NCBI RefSeq assembly: GCF_002304005.1
Contig: NZ_MRCQ01000007.1
Location: forward strand, 124,001 to 188,000
Length of the DNA: 64,000 bases
Direction of reading: 5' to 3'
Source: Flavobacterium sp. ACN6
GTDB lineage: Bacteria; Bacteroidota; Bacteroidia; Flavobacteriales; Flavobacteriaceae
The position numbers and the translations under genes are program-made. The notes beneath the pieces were generated by a model. That model did no database searches. It was not told the origin of the DNA and saw only the letters and a program-made list of their open reading frames with translations. This document shows positions 1-8,657 of this stretch, in pieces; positions within the stretch are counted from its first letter, which is position 1, and each line of letters opens with the position of its first letter.

Positions 1-147
1 GCTTCCAATATATAAAGGAACGTCGATTTGAGAATTCCACAATGTAGTGTAAGCTGCCTGAACAGCTGCTTTTTCTGGGGAGTTCGGTGCGTAGCTCTTT
101 ACAGGCTCGTTTACCGCTTTTGGTACATGAAAAAATCCTTTAAGCAT
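1..147 (-). CDS. pruA: L-glutamate gamma-semialdehyde dehydrogenase (1-pyrroline-5-carboxylate dehydrogenase), N-terminus only
   Basis: Only the first 49 codons are visible; the gene runs off the left edge. The start is the ATG at 147-145. The peptide contains GFFHVPKAVNEPVKSYAP and, further on, IDVPLYIG, the characteristic N-terminus of Bacteroidetes PruA. The family oxidises glutamate semialdehyde to glutamate in proline catabolism, in the cytoplasm. The catalytic NAD-binding and cysteine motifs lie outside the window, so identification rests on this N-terminal block alone. A -7 promoter box lies about 75 bases upstream. Confidence 0.85.
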   Translation of the reverse strand, partial: MLKGFFHVPKAVNEPVKSYAPNSPEKAAVQAAYTTLWNSQIDVPLYIGS

Positions 148-221
148 GTTATTTAAAATTAGATTATTAGATAATTTAAATGTTAGAAAATTTGATTTGT
201 TACGAATAATCTAACGGTGCA

Positions 222-229
222 CAAAAGTA
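222..229 (-). promoter_or_regulatory. Bacteroidetes -7 box for pruA
   Basis: On the minus strand this reads TACTTTTG, a perfect match to the Bacteroidetes housekeeping -7 consensus TAnnTTTG. It lies in the 154-base gap between pruA and apaG and points at pruA, leaving a leader of roughly 70 bases. I did not find a convincing -33 element. Confidence 0.6.
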
Positions 230-301
230 CAAAGGATAAATTAATAAATTGACAATTTTATGATTAAGATAACGATAAAAAAGATTGCTGCAGACGATGC
301 C

Positions 302-688
302 TTAATTTAAAGCAAAAGGAGCACACATTCTAAAAGTAGGAACAATTACTTTGAATGTTTTTGTTGTAGTAAAATTGATCATATTAAAATGACCTTTCAT
401 AGCACCATAAGGAGAGGATAATAAACAGCCTGAACTATAAGTGTGGTTTTCGCCAGGTTTTAAAACTGGTTTTTTACCAATTACACCTTCGCCGTCTACT
501 ACTTCTAAATCGTTTAGCGAATCGAAAATTTCCCAATGACGTGAAGTCAGCTGTACAGAATCTTTACTATGGTTTTCGATTGTAACTACATAACTAAAAG
601 CAAAATGAATCTTGTAGTTTTTGAAGTAAGTACCTTCAAAACTAGTCAAAACAGATATTTTTATGCCTCTTGTTATCTGAGAAACCAT
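302..688 (-). CDS. apaG: ApaG domain protein
   Basis: This 128-residue protein has the usual ApaG length and fold signature: an early FAFSYVVTIENHS strand, RHWEIFDS in the middle, then GEGVIGKKPVLKPGE and SSGCLLSSPYGAMKGHF near the C-terminus. ApaG proteins are fibronectin-III-like single domains. They are often annotated as Co2+/Mg2+ efflux proteins, but the biochemical role is not settled. The start is an ATG with a -7 box 33 bases upstream, so it is probably transcribed alone, although pruA follows in the same direction. Confidence 0.92.
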   Translation of the reverse strand: MVSQITRGIKISVLTSFEGTYFKNYKIHFAFSYVVTIENHSKDSVQLTSRHWEIFDSLNDLEVVDGEGVIGKKPVLKPGENHTYSSGCLLSSPYGAMKGHFNMINFTTTKTFKVIVPTFRMCAPFALN

Positions 689-720
689 ACTAAAGCCGTA
701 TATATGTGAGTGTTATATGG

Positions 721-728
721 CAAAGCTA
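721..728 (-). promoter_or_regulatory. -7 box for apaG
   Basis: The minus strand reads TAGCTTTG, matching TAnnTTTG, 33 bases upstream of the apaG ATG and just downstream of the T9SS plug gene's stop codon. Confidence 0.55.
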
Positions 729-767
729 CAAAAAAAAATCATTTAATCTAGAACCTTAACATTTGTT

Positions 768-2027
768 TTAGTTGACTATATTGATAGAGTTAGCATTTCC
801 CTTGCCAATAACACGCTGATAACGATCTGTTGCTTCTCTATAATAGACCAGAATTGTATACTCATTTTCAGTTTGATAAAAGTTTCCGTCGATAGCATTT
901 TCGTAATCAATAGCCCCATTTTTATTGGCAACAGTGTATTGGAAATTCGTAAATCCCTGCTTAATCATAACGGCTTTTTCAAAAACTCCTTTGTCTGTGT
1001 TATAGTCCATTTTATATTCTGGCGAAAGGCTGTAATTATTGAACATTCCAGTAATATAAATGTCTTTGTTTAATCTGAAAGCAGGTGCCGAAAGTGTAAA
1101 ATAAACCCATGCATAATCTGCTTCAATATCATTGTTAGAACCATTTATGTTTTTAACCACAAAGTTTCCGTTTACATCTTCGTAATTGGTATAAATCTGA
1201 TTCCCTCTTGCCTGATTGGTATACAAATAAGCATTATAAATATCATTATTAGAACCTACACGGCCAACATTATTATTTGCTGCCCGAATGTCTTTGTTTT
1301 CAAAGTATAAAAACTCATTTCCGCCCCAGAACTGGGTTTCTTTGTCGTATTTATAAACTAATTGATTTCCAATAGTGTATTGCGGTACAATATTTTTAAT
1401 GGCAGTATTAAAATTTCCGTTTTGTAATAAAAGTACTTTTACGTTTTGTGTTGGAGTCTGAAAAGTAATATCGTTTGAAACAATCGCGAAGTCAATATTT
1501 TGTTTAAAATCAATATTGCTGAGGTTTCGGCTTCGTTTTACCTGAGCAGCGACCGTAGAATGTTCTTCGTATAAAATGAACTTTCGTGAAAAAATAACTT
1601 CTTTATCTTCATTTAATATTTTTAGAATATAATTTCCTGAAAGCCTTATTTGTGTTGCAAATTGATTTGGAAATGGAAGTCGATAATGCGAATAAATCTG
1701 AAGGGTATTAAAAGAATTAGAATAATCTGTAATTCTCTGGCCGTCAAAACCGCTTAAATAATCTGTTTTCGGAATATCCGATGGTTTCCAGTTGTAATCA
1801 CAATGAGTAACTTCAAAATAATAATTGGCTTCACTTGCAAATAAATCATCAAACTGGAACTCAAATGTTGAACCTAATGGAAATATAGGAACAACATTCC
1901 CGCCATTTTGAACAAAAGTAACAGTTTTGATATTGTACGGAGGAACTACTTCAGTTTGTATTTCTTGGGCTTTCGCCGAAGTAAAAATAAAAAGCAGAAT
2001 AAAGTTTGTATATAAAAATTTTGACAT
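768..2027 (-). CDS. Type IX secretion system plug protein (DUF5103 family)
   Basis: This 419-residue exported protein has a hydrophobic signal peptide ending in AKAQ. The body matches the DUF5103 family: YNIKTVTFVQNGG near residue 30, YYFEVTHCDYNWKPSD near residue 70, and a C-terminal half with FYQTENEYTILVYYREATDR. In F. johnsoniae a protein of this family was found bound to the periplasmic side of the SprA translocon, where it plugs the pore when the PorV gate is absent. It would therefore be a periplasmic partner of the type IX secretion system. The other T9SS genes are not in this window, which is normal because they are scattered in Flavobacterium. Family identity is firm; the plug role is transferred from the homologue. 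Confidence 0.85.
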   Translation of the reverse strand: MSKFLYTNFILLFIFTSAKAQEIQTEVVPPYNIKTVTFVQNGGNVVPIFPLGSTFEFQFDDLFASEANYYFEVTHCDYNWKPSDIPKTDYLSGFDGQRITDYSNSFNTLQIYSHYRLPFPNQFATQIRLSGNYILKILNEDKEVIFSRKFILYEEHSTVAAQVKRSRNLSNIDFKQNIDFAIVSNDITFQTPTQNVKVLLLQNGNFNTAIKNIVPQYTIGNQLVYKYDKETQFWGGNEFLYFENKDIRAANNNVGRVGSNNDIYNAYLYTNQARGNQIYTNYEDVNGNFVVKNINGSNNDIEADYAWVYFTLSAPAFRLNKDIYITGMFNNYSLSPEYKMDYNTDKGVFEKAVMIKQGFTNFQYTVANKNGAIDYENAIDGNFYQTENEYTILVYYREATDRYQRVIGKGNANSINIVN

Positions 2028-2100
2028 CTTATTACGTTGTAAGATTGTAAATATAACAATTTTATATAACGAAAAAGAAGCGGTATTATTGGTTCGCCTA

Positions 2101-5001
2101 TTACGAATTCAAAATGTATTCTAAATTTGCTTCAATTTCATCATTAATATAACTTTCTTCTAAAAGAGAATCAGACAGCAGTTTTTTATTTTCCTGCAAT
2201 TTGATTATTTTCTCTTCTACCGTGTTTTTCGAAATAAATCGTATAACGTTTACTTTGTTCAATTGTCCAATTCGGTGCGCCCTTCCAACGCCTTGTTTTT
2301 CTGCGAAAGGATTCCACCAGGGATCCAAAAATAAAACATAAGAAGCTTTAGTAATATTTAATCCAACTCCTCCAGCTTTTAGTGAAATAAAAAATAATAA
2401 AGGATTTTCTTTTTCCTGAAATAAATTTACCTGTTGCTCTCTTTTACCCGCAGGAGTTTCACCTGTAATTTCACAATATTCTATTTTATTTTCCCTGCAC
2501 CAATCGGTGTAAAACTTCAGATTAGTAACAAATGAGCTGAAAATAATCACCTTTTGTTTTGCTTTGACTAAATTATCCAGATAATTAGTTGCCGCAATAT
2601 ATTTTCCAGAATCAATTTCAGATTCTTGATCCACCATTTTAGGATGATTGCTCAATTGTCTTAATTTCATCAGCGTATTAATAATGCTGATTTTGTCAGG
2701 ACTTGAACCATCTGTTTTCAATAAAAAGTTACGGGCTTTAGATTTTTCTTTTTCGTATAATTTCTCCTGCTCGGGATCCATATCGCAATAATAAATCTGC
2801 TCTGATAATTCGGGTAAATCTTTTAAAACCTGTTCTTTTGTTCGGCGTAAAATATAGGGCTGAACAAGATTTTTTAATTCAAATAAGCTGTTTTCGTCCT
2901 GTTTTTTCTCAATCGGAATTTTAAAATTTTCTGCGAAAAAATTATAAGTTCCTAGAATATCCGGATTTATAAACTGCATTTGCGACCATAAATCGTCAAG
3001 CGAATTTTCGATAGGAGTACCGCTTAAAGCAATTTTATGCGCAGTACTTATTTTGTTAATCGCCTTGAAAATCTTAGAGTTTTTATTTTTAATGTATTGA
3101 CTTTCGTCTAAAATTAAATAGCGGAAATCATATTTTTCTAAAACCGAAATATCACGATGAATGATGCTGTAACTCGTAAAAATTAAATCGGTTGACGCTA
3201 ATCGATGCGCCAGTAATTTTCTGTCGTTCCCCACATACTGCATTTTTGAAAAATGCGGTGTAAATTTTCCCGCTTCATTGTACCAGTTAAAAACCAATGA
3301 AGAAGGTAAAACAATCAATGCTTTAAGCGGTTCTCTTTCTATGGTAGTTTCGTTTGCAAACAAAGCAAAATTGCTGGTTCTGGTCGTAAAACCCAATTGA
3401 TCTTGTACGGCAACCAAAACGGCTAAAGTCTGCAATGTTTTTCCAAGTCCCATGTCATCGGCAAGGCAAGCTCCTAAATTGGAGTTGAAATGTCCTAAAA
3501 GCCATTTTACACCATCAATTTGATAAGGTCTCAAAGTTGCTTTTAGTAAATCTGATCCTTTATATTCGGCTTTATAAGTAACATCGTCTTTGATTTCGGG
3601 AATGGCATCCAAAGCGGTAAAGTTGCTTTTACGCAAAAGAAGCTTTCCGTTTTCTGTTTTGGCCAATTTTGCCATAGAACCATATTTGCTGAACCATTCT
3701 AACGGAATCAAAAAATAATTTCCGTCGGGCAGTAAAAAGAGTCTTTCTTTGCTTTTTATATTGGGAATAATTTCGCTGAAATTGATTGTGTAAGTCCCAA
3801 TTGTAATGATTATTTTAATGTCAAACCAATCTTCTTTCGTTTCTTTTGAAGCTGAAATAGTATGGTTTTCTGTAACGATTTCTTTGCTTTCCAGTTTTAG
3901 ATTCTGAATTGTAAATCCTGAATTTTCCAGTTCTTCTTTATGATCAATAATAAATTGAATGTTGCTATAGGGATCGGGATTTTCAGTTTCTGAATTCAGT
4001 CCATAGAATTCATTTTTGATTATTGTTAAACCAAGCGAAGTTAATTTGTCTGTATATAAACTTTCGTCTGCATTTCTTTTAAATTGAATGATTTTAGGCT
4101 GATTCGCAATACTAAAATCAACAAACGAATGTGTTTTTTTTGTTTTAGAGGCATCAAACGAATAACCATTATAATCAAAATAAAGATTGAGATAATAACA
4201 GTTTTTGAAAAAGTCATGAACAGGCTGAATCGTGCATGAAATAATTTTATCGCGATTTTCGACTTCAAAACCTGTTGCTTCAATGTCTATTTTTTTAGCT
4301 ATTTCTGGTATAAAGCTTTTGAAATAATCATCAACTAATTTTGATGGAATTTCGATTGATTTTTTCTTTAAAAATGGAGAAAGCTTTTTTGCGTTTAAAT
4401 CTTTTAACTGACCTAACTTTTTATTTACAATTAACCAGCCAGGTTCATCCAAAAGGATATCAACATTGCTGTTCATGGGTAAAAAAGCAGTTTCATTTTC
4501 TTTTAAAGAAAGGGTATATGTTATTCCTTCAATATGTTTGTCAAATTGAATTTGAGGCTCAAAATAAAGCGGACTTACATCGACTCTTGAACGGTAAAAA
4601 TCCTTTTCGGGTCCAATGTTTACACACAACGGAAATTGCTCTTGTACAACTAAAGCGAAAAAAGAGCTCAAGTTAAATTTTAGATGCTGCCGAATTGCAA
4701 AATCAATTTTAGAATCTTTTTGCAAATCAGTAATTGTCTTCGCTGATTTGATTTTGGCGCTGAATTTTTTAAAAATGAATTCAGGTTTTAAAGATTCACA
4801 GGCTGTGAGGATTCTTTTGGTGTTTGAATCCAGATTTTCAAAAACAAGTCCGAAACTTTCAAGTACGCCGGCAGTTGCTTTTTTGTCTAGATATTTGATT
4901 TCGGTTGTATTCTCAACAATATATGCTGTTGGAATAAAGGCATTCAGATTTTTTTCAAAACTGATGTCAAAACAAAATTGAAATGATTTTGAAGGTTCCA
5001 A
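2101..5001 (-). CDS. SNF2-family DNA-dependent ATPase/helicase
   Basis: This 966-residue protein carries a full C-terminal SNF2 engine. Motif I is LADDMGLGKTLQTLAVL near residue 515, motif II is DESQYIKN (the DEAH-box equivalent), motif III is LSGTPIENSLDDLW, and the helicase C lobe has SLKAGGVGLNITKA, DPWWNPFAE and the arginine-finger motif VGRAHRIGQ. The N-terminal 480 residues have no domain I recognise. Family members translocate on double-stranded DNA and remodel protein-DNA complexes; the bacterial substrate is unknown. The start is a TTG codon (position 5001), with no ATG nearby that would keep the full N-terminus. It lies 73 bases upstream of the plug gene, so the two could be cotranscribed. 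Confidence 0.93.
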   Translation of the reverse strand: MEPSKSFQFCFDISFEKNLNAFIPTAYIVENTTEIKYLDKKATAGVLESFGLVFENLDSNTKRILTACESLKPEFIFKKFSAKIKSAKTITDLQKDSKIDFAIRQHLKFNLSSFFALVVQEQFPLCVNIGPEKDFYRSRVDVSPLYFEPQIQFDKHIEGITYTLSLKENETAFLPMNSNVDILLDEPGWLIVNKKLGQLKDLNAKKLSPFLKKKSIEIPSKLVDDYFKSFIPEIAKKIDIEATGFEVENRDKIISCTIQPVHDFFKNCYYLNLYFDYNGYSFDASKTKKTHSFVDFSIANQPKIIQFKRNADESLYTDKLTSLGLTIIKNEFYGLNSETENPDPYSNIQFIIDHKEELENSGFTIQNLKLESKEIVTENHTISASKETKEDWFDIKIIITIGTYTINFSEIIPNIKSKERLFLLPDGNYFLIPLEWFSKYGSMAKLAKTENGKLLLRKSNFTALDAIPEIKDDVTYKAEYKGSDLLKATLRPYQIDGVKWLLGHFNSNLGACLADDMGLGKTLQTLAVLVAVQDQLGFTTRTSNFALFANETTIEREPLKALIVLPSSLVFNWYNEAGKFTPHFSKMQYVGNDRKLLAHRLASTDLIFTSYSIIHRDISVLEKYDFRYLILDESQYIKNKNSKIFKAINKISTAHKIALSGTPIENSLDDLWSQMQFINPDILGTYNFFAENFKIPIEKKQDENSLFELKNLVQPYILRRTKEQVLKDLPELSEQIYYCDMDPEQEKLYEKEKSKARNFLLKTDGSSPDKISIINTLMKLRQLSNHPKMVDQESEIDSGKYIAATNYLDNLVKAKQKVIIFSSFVTNLKFYTDWCRENKIEYCEITGETPAGKREQQVNLFQEKENPLLFFISLKAGGVGLNITKASYVLFLDPWWNPFAEKQGVGRAHRIGQLNKVNVIRFISKNTVEEKIIKLQENKKLLSDSLLEESYINDEIEANLEYILNS

Positions 5002-5041
5002 GAGTAGGTTTTGGTTTTGATTTGGGAAGGCTTATAAAATT

Positions 5042-5081
5042 AAAAAGGTTTTCAAAATACTACTATTTGAAAACCTTTTTA
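5042..5081 (-). terminator. Intrinsic terminator after the methyltransferase gene
   Basis: A 15-bp perfect inverted repeat (AAAAAGGTTTTCAAA and its complement) with a 9-base loop sits just past the stop of the methyltransferase gene. A-rich and T-rich arms supply the U-tract. It separates that gene from the SNF2 gene. Confidence 0.8.
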
Positions 5082-5103
5082 AATGAACTTATATGGTGAA
5101 AAT

Positions 5104-5886
5104 CTAATTGTTTTGGTTTTCAGGTTTAAAGCAAAGCGGTATAATTTCGCCTTTTGCCAAACAATATTTTTCGACCAATTCTGGTGCAATTTTATTGGTG
5201 TAATCTTCTTCGATTACAATAAAACCAATGCTTCGTAATTTGTCAAAATAATCGCGTCCGTAAATACGAACGTGATCGTATTGCCCAAATATTCTAGCGC
5301 GCTCTTTTTGATCTGTAATCGAATCGTCTGCGAAAGTGACTTCACGGTTTAAATCCTGAGGAATCTGCAAAATTGCCATTCCGCCTGGTTTTAAAACGCG
5401 GAATAATTCCTGCATCGCTTTTGTGTCATCTGGAATGTGTTCTAAAACGTGATTGCATAAAATGACATCGTATTCGTTATCTTTAAAAGGTAAATTGCAG
5501 ATATCTGCTTTTACATCTGCCAAAGGCGAAAACAAATCGGTTGTGGTGTAATCCAAGTTTTTCTGCTTGCGGAATAATTTGTAAAAAGCTTGTTCCGGAG
5601 CAAAGTGAAGTACTTTTTTTGGTGCTGTAAAAAAATCAGTCTGATCGTTTAAATACAGCCAAAGCAAACGATGTCTTTCTAAAGAAAGTGTACTTGGCGA
5701 AAGCACATTATTACGCTGTTTTCCGTATCCGTATGGCAAAAAAGATTTAAAGCTTCTGCCGTCAATAGGATCTGTAAATTTATCTCCCCTTAATGAGAAA
5801 GCTAAAATAGGACGCGCCACATAACTCAAACGAATTAATAATGGACGCGGGATTGTATTAAGTACTAATTTGAATAGTTTTTTCAC
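5104..5886 (-). CDS. Class I SAM-dependent methyltransferase
   Basis: The central part is a Methyltransf_11-type Rossmann fold: VLHFAPEQAFY (motif I region, with FAP in place of the usual glycine-rich GxG), DLFSPLADVKADICNLPF, then YDVILCNHVLEHIPDD and LFRVLKPGGMAILQIP. The substrate cannot be told from sequence. I chose the GTG at 5886 (protein beginning VKKLFKLVLNTIP) over the upstream ATG at 5925, because the upstream codons fall inside the inverted-repeat arm of the neighbouring decayed cassette. This gives 260 residues. It is followed by its own terminator. Confidence 0.88.
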   Translation of the reverse strand: MKKLFKLVLNTIPRPLLIRLSYVARPILAFSLRGDKFTDPIDGRSFKSFLPYGYGKQRNNVLSPSTLSLERHRLLWLYLNDQTDFFTAPKKVLHFAPEQAFYKLFRKQKNLDYTTTDLFSPLADVKADICNLPFKDNEYDVILCNHVLEHIPDDTKAMQELFRVLKPGGMAILQIPQDLNREVTFADDSITDQKERARIFGQYDHVRIYGRDYFDKLRSIGFIVIEEDYTNKIAPELVEKYCLAKGEIIPLCFKPENQNN

Positions 5887-5908
5887 AGTTAAATAAATTT
5901 GAACACGA

Positions 5909-6134
5909 ATTTCACAAATTGACACGGATTAGCACTGTGCTGAAATTTCACGAACTTTTGATTTGGGTTAAAGTATTATTCTTTTGTATTTAAGGCTGTC
6001 TTCACCAAAATTAATTAGTAATTCTAATGTGTTTTTCGAGGCAGCTAAATGGTTTAATGTTTTCTTTTTGTTCTAAAATAATTTCATCAAAAATAAAAGT
6101 TGACAAAATATTATTTCGTGTTAATTCGTGAAAT
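5909..6134. repeat. Inverted-repeat-bounded relic of a GxxExxY cassette
   Basis: The ends (5909-5926 and 6117-6134) are imperfect inverted repeats of the form ATTTCACRAATTRACACG. Between them lies the damaged GxxExxY coding fragment. The layout suggests a small gene that moved as a unit with its terminal repeats and later decayed. A smaller element with related ends (GCCACGAATTCACGAATT) lies at 7023-7131, on the other side of map. Confidence 0.6.
5968..6112 (-). pseudogene. Degenerate GxxExxY (PDDEXK_3) protein, C-terminal remnant
   Basis: Two minus-strand frames together give the C-terminal part of a GxxExxY family protein. One frame reads FIFDEIILEQKE. A shifted frame then reads TLNHLAASKNTLELLINFGE followed by DSLKYKRIIL and a stop at 5968. 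The LAASKN...LLINFGE...SLKYKRI block is diagnostic of this family, which belongs to the PD-(D/E)XK nuclease superfamily. At least one frameshift or short deletion separates the two pieces, and the N-terminal two thirds are missing. It is not functional. Confidence 0.75.
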
Positions 6135-6139
6135 CCATG

Positions 6140-6958
6140 TTATAATACAAGTGGCACTTGTCTGAATTCATCTTCTTCGTTGCTTTCGATTCCTAGAGCT
6201 TTGTAGATGTATTGGAAAGTCGATAATAATTCTGGTTTTCCATCAATTAAAGCTACATCATGTTCGAAATGTGCACTTGGTTTTCCGTCAGCAGTCAAGA
6301 TTGTCCAGCCGTCTTTTAATTGTTTGATGTTTCTTGTTCCCATGTTAATCATAGGTTCAATTGCAACAACCATTCCTTCAACAAAAAGTTTTCCGCGGCC
6401 GCGTTTTCCGTAGTTTGGCATTTCTGGTTCTTCGTGCATTTTTTGCCCAACACCGTGTCCTACCAATTCGCGAACAACTCCGTAACCGTGAGCTTCCGTA
6501 TATTTTTGAATCGCATTTCCAACATCTTCAACACGATTACCTGCTTTAAATTCTCTAATTCCAACGTATAAAGATTCCTTAGTAACTCTTAAAAGTTTTT
6601 TTACTTCTGGAGCAACTTCGCCAATCTCAAAACTGTAAGCGTGATCTCCATGGTAACCATTTTTAAAAGCCCCGCAGTCTACCGAAATTACATCACCATT
6701 TTTTAGCGGAACATTATTAGGAATTCCATGAACAACCTGAGCATTTGGACTCATGCAAAGAGAATTCGGGAAATCGTACAATCCCAAAAAGCTTGGAACA
6801 GCACCGTGATCACGAATAAATTCTTCGGCTAATTTGTCAAGATATAATGTAGTAACTCCTTCTTTAATTTCAGAAGCAATCATTCCTAATGTTTTTGATA
6901 CGATCAAAGCACTTTCGCGCATTAATTCGATTTCCTCTCTGGTTTTTTGGATGATCAT
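6140..6958 (-). CDS. map: Methionine aminopeptidase, type I
   Basis: At 272 residues this is the normal length for type Ia MetAP. It removes the initiator methionine from nascent proteins in the cytoplasm. The metal ligands are visible in order: VDCGAFKNGYHGDHAYSF (both aspartates), LVGHGVGQKMHEEPEMPN (histidine), AIEPMIN (glutamate) and the final glutamate in the region of FEHDVALIDG. The start is the ATG at 6958 (MIIQKTREEIELMRES), 22 bases downstream of a -7 box. It is flanked on both sides by inverted-repeat elements rather than by ribosomal-protein genes, which are its common neighbours elsewhere. Confidence 0.97.
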   Translation of the reverse strand: MIIQKTREEIELMRESALIVSKTLGMIASEIKEGVTTLYLDKLAEEFIRDHGAVPSFLGLYDFPNSLCMSPNAQVVHGIPNNVPLKNGDVISVDCGAFKNGYHGDHAYSFEIGEVAPEVKKLLRVTKESLYVGIREFKAGNRVEDVGNAIQKYTEAHGYGVVRELVGHGVGQKMHEEPEMPNYGKRGRGKLFVEGMVVAIEPMINMGTRNIKQLKDGWTILTADGKPSAHFEHDVALIDGKPELLSTFQYIYKALGIESNEEDEFRQVPLVL

Positions 6959-6980
6959 ATTTTTTCAGATTTTCAGTTGG

Positions 6981-6988
6981 CAAAAGTA
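6981..6988 (-). promoter_or_regulatory. -7 box for map
   Basis: The minus strand reads TACTTTTG (consensus TAnnTTTG), 22 bases upstream of the map start codon. Confidence 0.6.
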
Positions 6989-7022
6989 CAATTTTTAATT
7001 AAAATTTTTCGAGTTATTTTTT

Positions 7023-7131
7023 GCCACGAATTCACGAATTAGAGAAATTAAATTTGAATGTTGATTTCGCAAATTTTCTTTATTTCAAATTTTTGGCCAC
7101 AGTTTTTAAATAAAATTCGTGAATTCGTGGC
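7023..7131. repeat. 109-bp element with perfect 18-bp terminal inverted repeats
   Basis: The left arm GCCACGAATTCACGAATT (7023-7040) and its exact complement (7114-7131) enclose 73 AT-rich bases with no coding sequence. It sits between the divergent genes map and DUF445. The arms resemble the ends of the GxxExxY relic at 5909-6134, so it may be an internally deleted or solo copy of that kind of element. Confidence 0.7.
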
Positions 7132-7203
7132 TATTTAAAGACTAAGAATGAAGAGCGATCTCAGAAAAAAGCCCTAAATTAGTAGTAAAAACGTTTTGTA
7201 ATC

Positions 7204-8457
7204 ATGGAAACTACTACAGATCAAGATATAGTAAAGGTAAAGGCTTTAAAGAAAATGAAAAGGAATGCTTTGGCACTTTTAGGTGTCGCAGTTTTACTAT
7301 TTGTAATTGCTATTTATTTTAAAATACCAATTCTTCAGGCTTTTAGTGAAGCTGCAATGGTGGGCGGTATTGCAGACTGGTTCGCAGTTGTAGCATTATT
7401 TCGTCATCCTTTAGGAATTCCCATTTGGCATACAGCAATTATTCCGACTAAGAAAAACGAGATAGGCGAAAATCTCGGGAATTTTGTTTCAGAAGAATTC
7501 TTGAATCGGGAAAAATTAGAAATTAAACTGGACGAATTCAACTTTGCCAGAAAAGCATCAGAATGGCTTTCGCAGTCAGAAAATGCCAATAAAATTGCAG
7601 ATGCAGTTGCGGTCAATATTATTCCAGGTATTTTAAGAACAATAAAAGATGAAGATGTTAAAAGGTTTATTCAGGTTCAATTTGCAGCAAAAATGGAAGG
7701 AATAAATTTTGGAAATTGGGTTGCCGTTGCATTAGAACCTTTACAAAAAGGAGATTTGAAAAATCAAATGCTGACCAATCTTCTCGAAGTCATCAGTGAT
7801 GAATTGACCAATAATAAAGACTTAATCAGACAGAAAGTAAAGGCATCTACGCCGCTTTTAAGTTTCGGATTGGCTGATAAAAGCATTACAGAAGGTGTTT
7901 TTAACGGTTTACAGGATTTTTTAAATGAAGCAAAGAAACCAGAAAGTGCAGTTCGTTTAAAGATTGATGAGTATATTTTTGATTTTCTGGAAAAGGTAAA
8001 AAACTCAGAAGAAATGAGAATAAAAATCAATGACATGATTCTTGGTTTTGTTGGAAAAAAGGAAGTTCAAGATTATATCAACGGAATTTGGGATGAGATA
8101 AAACTCTCCATAACAAATGATTTAAATAAAAGAGATGAGTCTTCTATTAAAAACAGTATTTCGAATTTAATTCAAACATTCGGAAATGGAATTCAAGAAG
8201 ATCCAATTATGATTGATAAGATCAATAATTTTATTAAAAACGATTTGCTTTCGGTTCTTTTGAATAACAAAAAAGTAATTGGAGATTTAATTTCTTCAAC
8301 GGTAAAAAGCTGGGACGGAAAAGAGGTTTCGGAAAAATTAGAATTGGAAATCGGAAAAGATCTTCAATATATCAGAATCAACGGAACTTTAGTTGGCGGA
8401 ATTATTGGATTAATTATTTATGGGGTTGAGCAGTTGTATCATTATTTTATAATGTAA
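7204..8457 (+). CDS. DUF445 family membrane protein
   Basis: This 417-residue protein matches DUF445. An N-terminal membrane segment (NALALLGVAVLLFVIAIYF) is followed by the family signature AAMVGGIADWFAVVALFRHP and IPTKKNEIGENLGNFV. A long, mostly helical charged middle follows, and a second membrane segment closes the protein (LVGGIIGLIIYGVEQLYHYF). Topology therefore suggests a membrane-anchored hairpin with a large helical domain on one side. The function of the family is unknown. The gene is divergent from map and convergent with gpmI. Confidence 0.88.
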   Translation: METTTDQDIVKVKALKKMKRNALALLGVAVLLFVIAIYFKIPILQAFSEAAMVGGIADWFAVVALFRHPLGIPIWHTAIIPTKKNEIGENLGNFVSEEFLNREKLEIKLDEFNFARKASEWLSQSENANKIADAVAVNIIPGILRTIKDEDVKRFIQVQFAAKMEGINFGNWVAVALEPLQKGDLKNQMLTNLLEVISDELTNNKDLIRQKVKASTPLLSFGLADKSITEGVFNGLQDFLNEAKKPESAVRLKIDEYIFDFLEKVKNSEEMRIKINDMILGFVGKKEVQDYINGIWDEIKLSITNDLNKRDESSIKNSISNLIQTFGNGIQEDPIMIDKINNFIKNDLLSVLLNNKKVIGDLISSTVKSWDGKEVSEKLELEIGKDLQYIRINGTLVGGIIGLIIYGVEQLYHYFIM

Positions 8458-8467
8458 CCACAATTTT

Positions 8468-8571
8468 TGTCATTTCGACTGAAAGGAGAAATCACACTAG
8501 AAGCTCTATAAAGATTGGCGATTTTGCATGTCGATGCCCGAGTGTGATTTCTCCTTTCAGTCGAAATGACA
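8468..8571. repeat. Dispersed palindromic repeat with perfect 31-bp arms
   Basis: Bases 8468-8498 are the exact reverse complement of 8541-8571; the arms contain TTTCGACTGAAAGGAGAAAT. The 42-base middle is not symmetrical. It lies between the convergent genes DUF445 and gpmI. I recognise this as the kind of intergenic hairpin that recurs in flavobacterial genomes, but recurrence cannot be shown within one window. Confidence 0.85.
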
Positions 8572-8602
8572 AGAAAGACGTGATTAGGGTTGTGTTTAAA
8601 AC

Positions 8603-8639
8603 AAAAAAGAGGCTAATTTTTTAAATTAGCCTCTTTTTT
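8603..8639. terminator. Bidirectional intrinsic terminator between DUF445 and gpmI
   Basis: AAAAAAGAGGCTAATTT and its complement form a strong hairpin with an A-run before and a T-run after, so it can end transcription of gpmI on the minus strand and of the DUF445 gene on the plus strand. Confidence 0.85.
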
Positions 8640-8657
8640 ATAATGAAAATTTGTTTT

